Shown here piece after piece: positions 1 through 12,134 of a DNA stretch of 64,000 bases. The stretch comes from Rhytidiadelphus loreus (Eukaryota; Streptophyta; Bryopsida; Hypnales; Hylocomiaceae). The notes beneath the pieces were generated by a model that made no database searches, was not told where the DNA came from, and saw only the letters and a program-made list of their open reading frames with translations. Position numbers and translations under genes: made by a program. Location of the stretch: assembly GCA_947034895.1 (NCBI GenBank), contig OX344764.1, positions 24,180,001 through 24,244,000 on the forward strand. Reading direction: 5' to 3'. Positions within the stretch are counted from its first letter, which is position 1; every line of letters begins with the position of its first letter.

Positions 1-1250
1 ATTTTAGAAGCACATTCTAATTGCCAATTAATTATTTGGTGTCACTATGTACCCAAAAGATACACAATGCTCTATGAAATTATGTGGGTCAAAGATAGAG
101 CAATTTTATTTTTTTTCACTTGTTTGTGTCAAATTTTTGTTAGTGATTAAAATCACTAGCTTCTCAAATTCTACATACTTGTACAATTTGATGTGGTTGA
201 AGGATTACAACTATTACACACTCTTCATTCTTTTTTAGAGTTGCTTCTTAAATAATATTACTCCTACAAACATAGAACCACACTAAATAGAACTTTTATC
301 ATCAATTATCGTAGATTATACTTCATCCTACATTTGTAGTGATTAAATGGTGTATTACTTTGAAAACTGACACTTTGATTGTTGGACCATACTGACTATA
401 TAAGTAATTGTAATATCATTCAAAATTAAAAAATCTTAATTATTGAATCATGTGGATTTCATAACCTCTAAAGTCCCAAGGCCATTTTCTTGCCATCAAA
501 ATTGCTACTTCTATTGTGGTCACCCAAAACATCAAAAAAAATAATAATCTAAAATCTAACTTAATATCATGTACTAAACTTGTCTTAGATCATGTGATAA
601 AAATTTTGTGATGTTTGGTCATACAAATCATAAGATATTAGCATTCAAAGTGAAAGAAAAAGTTTTTTTCTTCAAGAATATGCTTTGATTGCTTGCAAAA
701 CAAGAAGCTCCATAACTTTCACATCACCAATCCAAATGGAATGAATCAAAGTTTCACATTTAAAATAATATATAATCTATAAAAAACAAGTATTGTAATA
801 AAAAATTCAATATTTTGTGCATGTTTTTGCTACCCAATCTCCCTTGATTTGAGGTTATTGTGGCATAACTTTTGCCTCCAAGCACCAATTGAAATAAAAA
901 TTATATTTCCAAAAAGCTAATAAGTTTTTCTATCTTATGAGAAAGTTTCAAAAAGTTCCACCAAAACCTGAACTCATATGAACCTGCCCAAAATCCATTT
1001 TGTCCCCCATAGGGACATTGGGACTTTCGGTGGTATCAATTTAGTGGCTGCCTCATTACTAAATAGAATGAAGAGTGTTGTTGCTATCTAAGAAAATTGG
1101 AAAAAAAAAATCACTAGTTACAGGTAACTCAAATTTGGAGCCCCTATTCAACGTAAGTATATTTACATTAATTATTTTGAATTATTGAACGTTCAATGGC
1201 GAAGCAAGAAAATCCTGAGTAATTGCGAACCGTTAGTAATGGAAACCGAA
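1..1250. other. AT-rich intergenic DNA, no gene seen
   Basis: I see no coding region with recognisable similarity here. The longest open frames are about 60 codons, AT-rich and without motifs. The right end is probably the 3' untranslated and downstream region of the minus-strand SAC phosphatase gene, whose stop codon lies at 1580-1582. Confidence 0.5.
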
Positions 1251-1579
1251 AGTTGGGAGTTGTTATGCTCAACTCTTCTTGGGTTTCTCCCTGTCACCTG
1301 CAAATCCTCATTGAGACTACGGTTTGTTCTCTTGAATTTTTCTGCAATGATCCCCAATGAGTAGGCTCAACATGAAATATTCTGGTCGCAGAGCTCAAGA
1401 AGAACATCTCAATGAAAACACTCAACGTAATTCACGTAAAAGTCTCAATGAACAGAGGCGACCACTGCCAAGTAGTCAACCATCCTACCTGTCATTCCTA
1501 ACTGCTCTTGTCATGAAAAGCGGGGTGACACGCCATGTCCAACCCTCGATCAATCACGACTGAGCAATGAGGATATCAA

Positions 1580-4500
1580 TCAATGCTTCACTATTCTACA
1601 AATGACATCTGCTTCAGGTGTCCAGCGTTTCAAAATGGGAGTGAAATCTAGGGCCTCTGATGCTTCTGGCATCAAACTGCAGTCCTCAACACCCACGTTG
1701 TGAAACTGACTGAGAGCGGCCTCCATGAACTGTGTTACCATCTCCTCGTCTGACAAGTCTGCAGCCCCTGTGACAGAGAAATACTCCCCGTCTTCACTGT
1801 TATCAGAAATCATAGACTCCAGAGTTGGCCCCTGCACCACCACGCTTGCAATTCAGATGGAAGGACCTACACAAAAACATGAGCTCACAAAAGACATTTA
1901 CCCCTAAAGGACTGAAGAGTCCTATGTATTTTCCTTAGGTCTAGCAGACTTTTAAGAGATTCATTGTACGAACAAATAGATTGAAAGAAGACCGTTGTGT
2001 TTTTACAACTTTATGCTGTGTTAGTACTCATGTTAACTACTGCGAAAACATTTTGTACCCCAAATGAAGAACACTCCTGTAGCTAGAGGCTTCCTAATGC
2101 AAGAATTGAAAACTGAGCATAAAAGAACCTTAGCAAAAAAAGGAATAGGATTGAACCATGCAGTATTGTTGGTAGTGCTGGTTAGCTTCACTGTGCTCAA
2201 CTGTTCCTGGAAGAAGACCAGTTCCATACCAAGAGTCGTAGTCGGAGGATGCTTGCAATAGGTACCTGTCCAACAAGAAAGTATGCTTAATGCTCCCAAT
2301 TAAACAGTTCCCAACATGCAAATAGGACGAACTTGAGATGCTGAATTAAAGAAACAATAATTCTGCAAATCTATCGTTTCAAAGAATATTTTCTGGGTAA
2401 TATGAGATTTGATTTTGTACTTGTCATACAGCTCCTCTTCCGCTACTGGGCTGTATAATGACAGCCAATCTATCCCAACCAATTCTTGTTCGAGTTCATC
2501 TGCAGGTTTGACTGGTGCTGAGTCTTGTACAGAACTTGGGACCACTGAAGCAGGATTGTCTTGGTTCTTGGATCCAAATAGCCAATTTGGACTCTTTAAT
2601 AGGACCTCCCTGAAAATCACACTCAAAGTTCAGTAGAGGTACTCTTAAATAAAACTCGAAAGTAAAGTTATGAACTAAAGACCATCAACTGAGTACTCTG
2701 CGGCTGGCGAGAAATTAGAAACAAATTATATCACCTTGAACGTCAATGCTCTTTAAAGAATAGCGAACCCTCTTCAAAGAATAGCGAATCCTCTTAAATA
2801 TTGTGCTTCTAGACTCTTGAGTACCACAAAACTGATGTTTATGTGCATTCACAATAAGTACACAATTAAAGGTAGATAATAGATACACTTCAAACAAGCA
2901 CAAGAAATCTCACACGCATGCCGATAATTTACATCTACAAGCCGTCCTCAAACTGACAATCTGTTCCAGTCTTCTTCGTAAACTCGATGTGCAGTCACTG
3001 CAACAATATGTACATACTCTATAGTACAGCGCACTTACACAGCGTCAGGAGTAGACCAAGGTGCTGGAAAGTGCTTCATGTCCTCCGGTAATTCTGATCC
3101 ACGAGGCTGCATCCTTTGTTCAGAGGCAAAGTTCACCTGCAATTTATCATAAAAAGTTACTCATAAAGCGCGTATGATGCCAAAATTCTTAGCGGCACCG
3201 ACGACTTCAAATCTGTTGAAAACGATCTGAAGAAGTTTCAGGTTAATAATTCACCTGAAGAAGTTTGTCGAAGGAAGTGAGTTTCCTGCAATGGTAATCA
3301 TCCGGATGGCGACATGAAACAGGCATGGCCCCATTCCTTTTCCGGTGTGCTTGCACAGTGACCGCACCGGTTATCGCCGGAGGAGTCCTACATATCACAC
3401 AGCAGAAGACAAAGATAACCGATTCTTAACAAATGAAGACATCAAATCCTCACTCGTACCTTAATCCTGTCAATATTTAGGTAATATTGATTTCAGAGTA
3501 AGGAAATTTACATTGTGCCTTTACTTATTGATTTCCCATGACACAAAGGAACTCCTAAACACAACCAATCAAATCCACGACCGACACAATAGACAACACA
3601 AAATCTGCGGCAGTGACCAATTAGTCGAATGATACTGTTTGCGGCTTCACATTATAACATAAAGTAGAGAAAGAAACAGAAGAATTAACCAATCACTCAC
3701 CAGGTCGTGGACCGAGTTCTATCCAACTAGTTGCTTCCATCTACTTGAGAAATATTAGAATCTCTTTGATATCTGATATTGTGATGAGTTGAGATGTGAT
3801 TAGTTTTGAGATTCACTAAGTAATTTAGATGAACAAATTAACCCCACTTCAACACAGTTGCACATTTGCATGTCTTCGTTGCTTCATTGTCGATGTACTT
3901 GGGTAAAAATGCATGCAGAACCACAACATAGAAGGCATTTAACTTACTTATCATCCATTGAGAAGTCATCCTCGTATCCAGCCACATGCAAATAATAGTC
4001 AGAGTCCAACTCCCACAGTGCCGGTTTCCCCCCCTGTGCTCGGAAGTGGCCAAGGAACCTGAACCCCAAACCCCTCAGGTAATTCGTACTGAGAAAGTGT
4101 GAAAACTCACCAAACCATAGAAGTATTATGTCGAAGCTATAGAGAGAGGGATGGACATTGATCTGCAGTGACAGATACCCAGAATACAAGCTATGCTTTA
4201 CACTGGAATACAATGTTTGTACTGAGCTTTGTGGATTGTAGAATATAACACTCACAGGTTCATTGCATCTTGCTTCTCCCTATCCGTGAAGGTGTTGCTG
4301 TAGAAGCGTCTGATGGAATTCAGAATTTCGGTTGACTGAGTTGCAGCTTTCCACCTGCCCTGTCTCTCTGGAAAGACCTGGGAGAAACAACCAAATGAAT
4401 CCCAATTAATTACTCACGTGGCTGCAGAGTAACTTGCCTTTAACAATAGTAAGCCCAAATTGTGTATCCTTCTTAGAATCCTAAATTCAGAAGATGTTCT

Positions 4501-7492
4501 TGTATTCTACTCACATATCAAAATTTGACAAGCCCAAAACAATTTAGAGAGGAAACATATCAATAACAATAAAAGCGGAGTGAAGTATATCCTCACTGTG
4601 TTATGTGCGGGAGAGCCTCCATACTGAAGCGCTACGACATTCCCCATATTCTCATACATAGACATCAAGGTTACTGCTACCTTTCCGTTCATGTGAACTT
4701 CAGGGCTGTCGGACAAACCAACGGCATGAAGCTGGCGGCCAATTGCAGCTAGGCCAAACGCATACTGGGCAACATTGGTGCGATCAATGCAATCGATACA
4801 ATTTGTTCTAAGCACCCCACTCTGGAACCTTTGCTCCCTTTTCCAGTCACGACCCATTGAAGCTTCCGCTGTTGCTGAAGGTACAGGTTCACTGTACAGT
4901 GACAAATACATGCCAACAGTGAGCGAAGAGCTAATATCCAAAAATAGGGAAATATGTAGACGAGTAACCTGAACTGGAGGTAAGAGCAACCTACGTGGAC
5001 GCATTTGCAGCATGCTGGTGTTGAGCCGACTTGGAGAGTCCAGGAACGCCGCTATAATACATGTCGGTAAGATCCAGGGTGTCATTGGCTACTTTTCCCA
5101 AGACAGCAATCACGTTTGTCATCTTACTGCAAAAACAGTCAAGAGTGAGATGTATTCTCCTTTGAGAAACCGAACGAACACAGCAAGATGTACCATCATT
5201 TGTGACCTCATAAAAAGGAAAAAAGGACAAAGACTTCAGAGTTGAATACAAATAGCAAAGTAAAACAGTACCTCTTCGAGTACTTGTGATAATCCCAATG
5301 TATAAAATTAAGACCAGTTCCCTCAGGAAGAACTGAATTTAGATATTTTACTGCTTGGGCAAACTCACGGCGCAGAATCATCTCTCGAGGCCTTTTTTCT
5401 TGAGTCTGTGGTTCATGTCAGTAAGATGTTAAGAAACACGGAAGAGTTTACCACTCACTTTACAACATCAATTTAAAGTGTTGGAAACTAAGTATTACCT
5501 TAATAAGGTTCAAGATGGTGATGGGATTCCCGTATCTATTTTCTAAATCCTCGAAATGAAGTTTGGTAGCATTATACATTGGATCGATCCTTCGCACTGC
5601 ATTTCAATGATGAAAGATTAATACAGGACCGCATATGAACACGAGAAAATGAGCAAAAGGGATGAAGCACAAATTGCTCGAATAGGCTTACAGTGTATGT
5701 CAGGCTTGGCATTGAGGCGAGAAGCCTCTTGTGACCAGAAAAGGGGTATAGATCCCCGAACTTGTACAACTGAGCTTATTCGCTCATATCCAGGTCCAGA
5801 TCCGGTCTCGTCGACCACAATTTGTTCGGTCTCCACATCATTTGCAACTCGTCCTTTGTCATTAACACCACGTTTCAAATACCTATCACCAAGTCTGCAG
5901 TCAGCCACCAAAAGAGTGCAGTTCTAATTGCTAAAGAGTGCCTCGATCAGCAGCATGCTTATCTGGTAGCAAATTTTCTCACCTTGTACCAGCAAAATGT
6001 CTGGATCTTCTCGAAATAAGAAAAATGCTGAACAAGCGTCCGAACGTGCTGAAATTTGACTGCAAATTGTACGACAAAGTTAACGACAACATTAAGATGA
6101 AATATTCAAGGAGGTCATCGAAGCTGAATGTTAGTACAATTCAAATATACAAGATATAAGCTTCAGCAAAGGTCTATAAAAGATCCAAGACCTCCAGAAT
6201 CTGCTTAAGAAAATCACAACAATGCCTGTTAAAATATCGGGTGTTCCAGAACGTTACAAGATTAGAAGCGGGTGACTTTGTTATACCTGCTCAAAGAAAC
6301 CATGCATCAAAGCAACTGTCCACCGCGTGTTTTTGACCTCCTGGCGAATTCCACGCGAGAGAAACGCATTCCACACGAACATGTTTTCGTACGGCATACT
6401 CGTATCATCTCGTAAGATCTCATTCCGCTGCACACTCTGCATGATGCGATACGTGTAGCTAAAGTAGAAGTCCTTGGTAAGATCCACGCCCTGGAGCAGC
6501 CGCTTGTACCTAATTGACGACACAGCGTTGACACCATCAGTACCGCCTAAACCCTAAACATCAAAGAAGTTCTAATCCACGATTAAAGGTAGGAAAGACA
6601 ACCTTATTTCATCGTGCGAAATTGCAATATCTGTCTGCACTGAACGATCTGGGACTGCGATCAAACGACTTTCTCCAACGGTGTAGATCGCATGTCCACA
6701 GAGAGTTCCAACTTGCCGGCGCTCCGTCACCAAAATCAAGTAGTAGCATTCTAAGAATTTTATGAAACCTGCGGTGAAAACAAAAAAACATAAACAAAAC
6801 GAGAAGACTGCACTTAGCTTCACGCACATGTGAATACCTTCAGAGGTACAGTACAGTAGCACTACCCACAAGCAGAGAAACCCTAGAATAAGCTGAAATA
6901 ACACTTTAAACCCTAGATAAAGAAACCACCGAGTTTATTCGTGCATGCAGAAACCAAAGCAAGTTCGCAATATTAAAGTGCAAGCCAGCATGTTAAAAAC
7001 CCTACCGACAATGCCGTATGCTTTCGTGACCTGGGTCAATCCTCCAGTCGATTTGTTGCCATCATCGATCGTAAACAACAAGGCGAAGTGCTCACGTTTC
7101 GTGTACACCACAGGGTCCTCACAAAGGCAAAGCTCCGTCGGTTCAGTCCTGTCGATCTTCAGCACTCGCCAGTGTTGCTTGCTTTTGTCCCTTCCAACAA
7201 TGTAAAACCTCTGCAAAACAGAACGCAATTCAGAACGCAAATTTTCTCGCCTCGAACACACAACAATTAAACAGAAAACAGATCGACGGGTTGCAAACTC
7301 CCCGGTCAGCAATCGCGCATCTAAACGAAGAGAATTTGTAACCTCGCGAAGGAATTCCAGAGCCGGAGAGAAAAACACAAAACAGAAACATACCGCTTTT
7401 GTCTTGTAGACATAAAACTTCTCCAGAATGTACATGTCAGGATTGACAGTGTTCTCCATCGAGCGATATGGACAAACCGTGCAGGGAGGCAT
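1580..7492 (-). CDS. SAC-domain polyphosphoinositide phosphatase (plant SAC1-SAC5 / FIG4-like clade)
   Basis: The family removes phosphates from phosphoinositides such as PI(3,5)P2 and acts on vacuole and endosome membranes. Seventeen exons join in frame to 877 aa: 7394-7492, 7006-7210, 6603-6768, 6287-6509, 5983-6059, 5692-5882, 5499-5596, 5272-5405, 4995-5126, 4597-4891, 4256-4377, 3948-4058, 3255-3387, 3039-3136, 2421-2609, 2157-2265, 1580-1831. The N-terminal SAC region shows [41 protein letters not shown] and [17 protein letters not shown]. The CX5R(T/S) catalytic loop reads [12 protein letters not shown], with Cys473 and Arg479. A conserved block follows ([23 protein letters not shown]). 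The C-terminal third is acidic and poorly conserved, as usual for the clade. The ATG at 7490-7492 is the first in its frame; a second in-frame ATG lies at 7457-7459. The length matches plant family members (roughly 780-910 aa), and nothing looks broken. Exon edges near the C-terminus are least certain. Confidence 0.93.
6546..6559 (+). promoter_or_regulatory. Telo-box (CCTAAACCCTAAAC) in SAC intron 3
   Basis: The stretch contains AAACCCTA, the plant telo-box bound by telomere-repeat-binding factors and frequent near 5' ends of housekeeping genes. Single AAACCCTA-like copies recur at about 6880-6915. The motif is seen directly; a regulatory role is inference. Confidence 0.35.
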
Positions 7493-8240
7493 CGCCCTTA
7501 GCAACCTCGGATTCCACGCCTTCCAATTCAAAACCAATCTCTCACCAACCCTTCCTTCCCTACTGTCCAATTATCACTGATGAATTGGCTACTTCCCGAC
7601 CGTGCGCCCTCCAGAACCCGCCGTCTCTCGCTAAATCGTCAATCATCATGGCTGTCTCAAAAGTTTTAAACAAAAGCAAAGCTCCGTCACTTTTACTTCA
7701 CTAATTCCAAAATAAAATTCCAATTCAGCGAAAGCTAATTATACAAATTCAAACAAGAGCGCGACCTCTACAATTCTAAATATACAACTTCAAACAAAGA
7801 GTGCGAAGACTGCGAACTCTTCAATACTAATTATATACAACTCCAAAACAAGAGAGTTCCAATTCCGCGAAAATCGTTACCTATGTGCAACTTACTTAAT
7901 TCCGCCGATCCCAAAAAAGAAACATTCCAGTCTAGGCATCTCTTAATATGTGATTAGGAATACAGAATCACGAGCTTGACTGCAGAAACCCTACTCCTCC
8001 ACTCCTCCAACTTAGTTCCTCGTAGCAAACTGAATGGCTCCCCCAAGCGCTTGAAGATAAAAGAGCGCATACCTGAGTCACCAAGGAACAAACAGTCTTC
8101 ACCGACAAGCTACATGATTCGGGGTTCGGTTTCGTCGAAGCTGCGCAAAGAAAAACAAAAACCACAACCACTTCTCAAAAACAGACGGGCGCTGGATTGG
8201 AGGCTGCGAGAGATGCCGTGAGAGTGGAGGCGTCGAAAGG
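7493..8240 (-). promoter_or_regulatory. 5' leader and promoter region of the SAC phosphatase gene
   Basis: This less AT-rich stretch lies upstream of the SAC start. On the minus strand a CAG|GTATGC donor-like site near 8071 could end a noncoding first exon, but this is inference. No upstream in-frame ATG precedes the start at 7492, because the longer open frame begins with TTG. Open frames in this stretch show no family similarity. Confidence 0.35.
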
Positions 8241-8249
8241 AATCCATGA

Positions 8250-11200
8250 ATGTCTGGAACAGTAAGTGAAGTTACAGTTTATTAGTGAGTATGTTAGTGA
8301 GTGTAACACTAATTCTCGAAGTCACACTATTTGCAATATATTTGAGTCAGACTGTGTTTGTACTTCCCCAAAAGTATGAATTTGTAGTGACGCTGATTTT
8401 TCAGTCACACTAATTTTCAGCACTCTATTTCTATTGTACGTGAGACCTTAATAAAAAGGACCCCAGTTCTAGTATAAGATAAGGTTAAGTTCTTTTGATT
8501 AGTATAATTCTTTCTATTTTGAGTGAAGTGGAATAAGAATGGTATATTCACTTGTGTTGCAGGGATTTTTTCGACGATATTATCATTAAAAGATACATCA
8601 AGAATACATAGTGATTGTTAGAATAAAATCTACTTTAACCTCTAAAAGACTAAAAAAATTCACTTTGAGTCTTTTGAGGATTCAAGCAGACTCTCTTGAC
8701 TTTGAATTTTGGAATCTTTGCACTAATTTCTAAGATAGATTTTGATCATCTTGCACATGTGAAGCTCTATTTCATATCATTCCTTTAAGTGTGTATATAT
8801 ATATATATATATTTAAAATCAGTTTGGGAACTCAAAAATTGTCAAAATTGTCAAAAGCATAGGATATCTATTGTGTACTAGAACATTCTCGTTAGTAGGA
8901 ACTGACAATTCTAAATTTCATGTCAAAGTTAATAGCAATATACAATTTTTTTTCATATTGTAGTACCTTCCACTTCATAAATTTTTGAAGATGAAGATGA
9001 AAATTATAGCCTTAGTTTGGGACTTAGTATTTTGAAGCAATTTTGGGCCTCAAAACACTACAATCCTTTAGGGATTAAAACATGAAGATTTCAAACTTCT
9101 AAAATGCCATTTTAAAATAATTGAAGTTTTTGAAACATCTTTAATTGAATCCACTTAATTGTAGCTATATTATATAGAAATTTATGAAAACCTTTGCCAC
9201 TACCCACTCAAAAAAGAGTCAAGCGGTTAACAACCTTTGATCATGAAGTGCATGTTTTAATTCAATCAAAGATTAATACACAATATTAGAGATGGCTTGT
9301 ACAAGAAGGTGGTTTTAAACTTATGTTTCAACATTGTCTTCAACTATGATGATACTTTGATAAAGAAATAATTATATTGAGCCAAATTTCATAATAAACT
9401 AAATATTCAGAAACAAGAACTATAAGGTTTGACACATTGTTTGTATCACCCTAACTTTGTCTTGAATCATGCCTACTTAGGACATTGAGCTTCATGATGT
9501 AATAGAGTAGGAGACCTCAAGTAAATCCCTAGAGGAGGACCAAAGAGACCACTTTGGGCTTTTCGAGAACTTGGGTAGGCTCTATAACTTCATAATTTGA
9601 AATTTTTGCATGAATTTTTTAAGATGGATGCTATTCATCATAATCTACATGTGCAGCTTTGTTTCATGTCATTTCAATAAATATTGCAAAATTTAGAATT
9701 TAGAATTTTTATTTCACTTTCAAACTAGGCAGCAAAAATAATTTCTAAAAGATATAAATTATTTTTTGGAGATTATTTAGATTGATTACTCAAAAAAAAT
9801 TGAACCATTCAATTCTGAATAATGAGGTAAAATTTATGAGGAGTTTTATTTTGTAGGCAATGAAGGTAGAAAAAACATACAAAGTCATTTTTTGCTTTCA
9901 ATTTTGAAAATTTTCAAATAAAAATAAAAATATAGGGCATTAATTGTAAACGAGAACATTTTCATCATTGTGATTAATGATTTTCAATTTCTTGTAAAGG
10001 TTATTAGCATATTAGTTTTTTTCTTTCATTTAGTTTGACCTTCAACTTTACAATTATATTAAGGATGAATATGAAAGTTCTTAAATTGGTTAAAAAAATT
10101 TCACATGTTTTCAACCTATTTCCCAACGTATTGACAACATACACAAGTTATAGGACATATGAGTTTTTTCCTAAAAATGTTGAAAAACAAAACTTCACCT
10201 TTAGGAAGGGCTAGAAGAGCCTACATTTTGAAGTTTAGGTGCAATGAATTTGCAATTGGTGGGGATTTTGCCTCTAGAATTTTAGGACAATATACTTGAA
10301 CAAGTTGACTAAAAGATCCTATGGTTGAATTTGTTAAAAAGTATTTATTTGATGAAGATTTTGACTTTACTTTGGAGATGATTTTTTTTAAGCAATTTTG
10401 GGCCTCTAAACATGATGGTTCTTTAGAGGTTAATACTTTCAATGAATTAACTGAAACCCTATTCAATAGCAATTGGACTATTGAAGGCAAAGAATATTTA
10501 GAAGACAAGAAAGCTAGTGTGGAGAATGTCCTAGCCTTAACATTTGAACTTTCTTGCTAAAAAAATTGAAATGAAGTTTAAAATTCAATAAGTTCACTAA
10601 GTTTCTTTAGTGATTTTTGTCTCTATCTGAATCTTTTTGAATTCTACAAGCAACCCAACCTATGAATCTAATAATTATTAGCAATTCCAGAGCCTTTTTC
10701 TTGGTTCACATCATTTGAAGCTAAAGTTACAAGTCCAAGAAGCACCCCTCTACCAAGTGAATCAAAATTGGGGTCAGTTGGTGTAGTGGATGAATTTTTT
10801 CAATAAATTTTGAATGAAAGGAGAATGAAATCTATCACATAGAATACTTTTGTAAATGGGCCATGATGTATTCTGAAAGCAATCTGCTCTTGTATTGAAA
10901 TGGCACGCAACATGGGTATAAAAAGTGTGCTTCATTAATTGAAAATGGAACATTGAAAACAAAACATTCATCACCATTTTTCTACTAATTGATAACAAAA
11001 CATTTATATCTTCTCATTTGTTTATAAATTTTCTTATGTGTTGTATTGTCTTTTCTCTTTTCATCCATCTTAGGGTTGAATTTCATCCCCCACAACTTCC
11101 CATTTTGTGTGGACCCCATATAGAGGAGACAAGTATTGAACTTCCACGTATCAGTTTTGCATTAACCACACTAGACCCTTTTATAGGAACAATCTAAAGA

Positions 11201-12130
11201 ACTTAATAACTTTAAGGACCTATTAGATTATTGTCACTCAATAAACCCATCCAATCCCATGAGCCACGGCTATAGGTCTTTGTAATGCTTTCCAACATAG
11301 CTATAGGCCCATCTTTTCAAGGTTAACTCCATTAGTGAGACAAACTTCTCCATTCACTTCAAGTAGCTCTTAAAGTGACCTTCTAAGAGCTAATTACATT
11401 TTGGGGGAATCTAAACTCCTTGAAACAATTTTCAATTAATATTCATAGGATGAAAAGTGGAATTGGCATTGAACCCAAGCCATTTCATATTTTTTGGACC
11501 TTCATGGAATATGTTACAAAATTTTGAAGCTAGAATGCAATGGTTACTAAAAGTGACCACCTCCTCAATTGTACTTCACACTGCTCATACATTGAAGAAT
11601 GCAAATTGTACCTTTGTGTTAGTGGTTGCTTTTAGAGCAGCCGGGTCTCTTTTAGAGACCCCTACCTACCTTAGTGTGGGTTCCAAAATCAAGTGCCCAT
11701 CCTACCTATCGTTGAAACACAGCAGTGAATGGTAAGGTCATCTACACATTAAAGTAGGTGGATGCAAGATGATTGGTACAGTAAAAGAAATCAATCAATA
11801 TAAAGTGCCCACACTAGACTGCCTCAACAAAACAAGAAATTAATATATTGAGCTTGGTCATGTCCACTTGGAAATTATTGATTCCAACTATACTGTGATG
11901 AGTTCAGTGGTTGCTGTATTGATATCAGGTAACTCTATTTGCAATGGATATATCATGAAGGTCGTTTCATAGCAGAACCTTCTCACACAGGAATAGAATT
12001 TCAAAGCATTTGTTTCCATTGCTTGGTTGCAAATTGCGTCCACCTCAAGCCAGTTCTTCGCAGTGACCAACCGTTGGAACTTCCGGAATTATGGTAAGTT
12101 ACCTCTGGCAGAAAGTGTAGGTCCATTTTC
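8250..12130. other. Gene-poor AT-rich region with an old ~1-kb tandem duplication
   Basis: No complete gene is recognisable. Blocks at about 8680-9040 recur in diverged form at about 9560-10090, in the same order and orientation; for example a phrase ending acatgtgaagctctatttca returns as acatgtgcagctttgtttca. A coding-like phrase KQFWASKH at 9035 recurs at 10390 inside a 79-codon open frame (10321-10560). That suggests remains of a repeated element with a decayed coding part, of unknown family. A short TA microsatellite sits near 8793-8812. The last part (about 11.9-12.13 kb) is probably the 3' untranslated region of the RINGv gene. Confidence 0.45.
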
Positions 12131-12134
12131 CAGA

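Noticed and set aside
7493..7570. Longer SAC N-terminus beginning MDSREGR
   Set aside because: The first codon is TTG; the first real ATG in frame is at 7490-7492.
6935..7570. 211-codon minus-strand gene
   Set aside because: It is SAC exons 1 and 2 with the intron read through.
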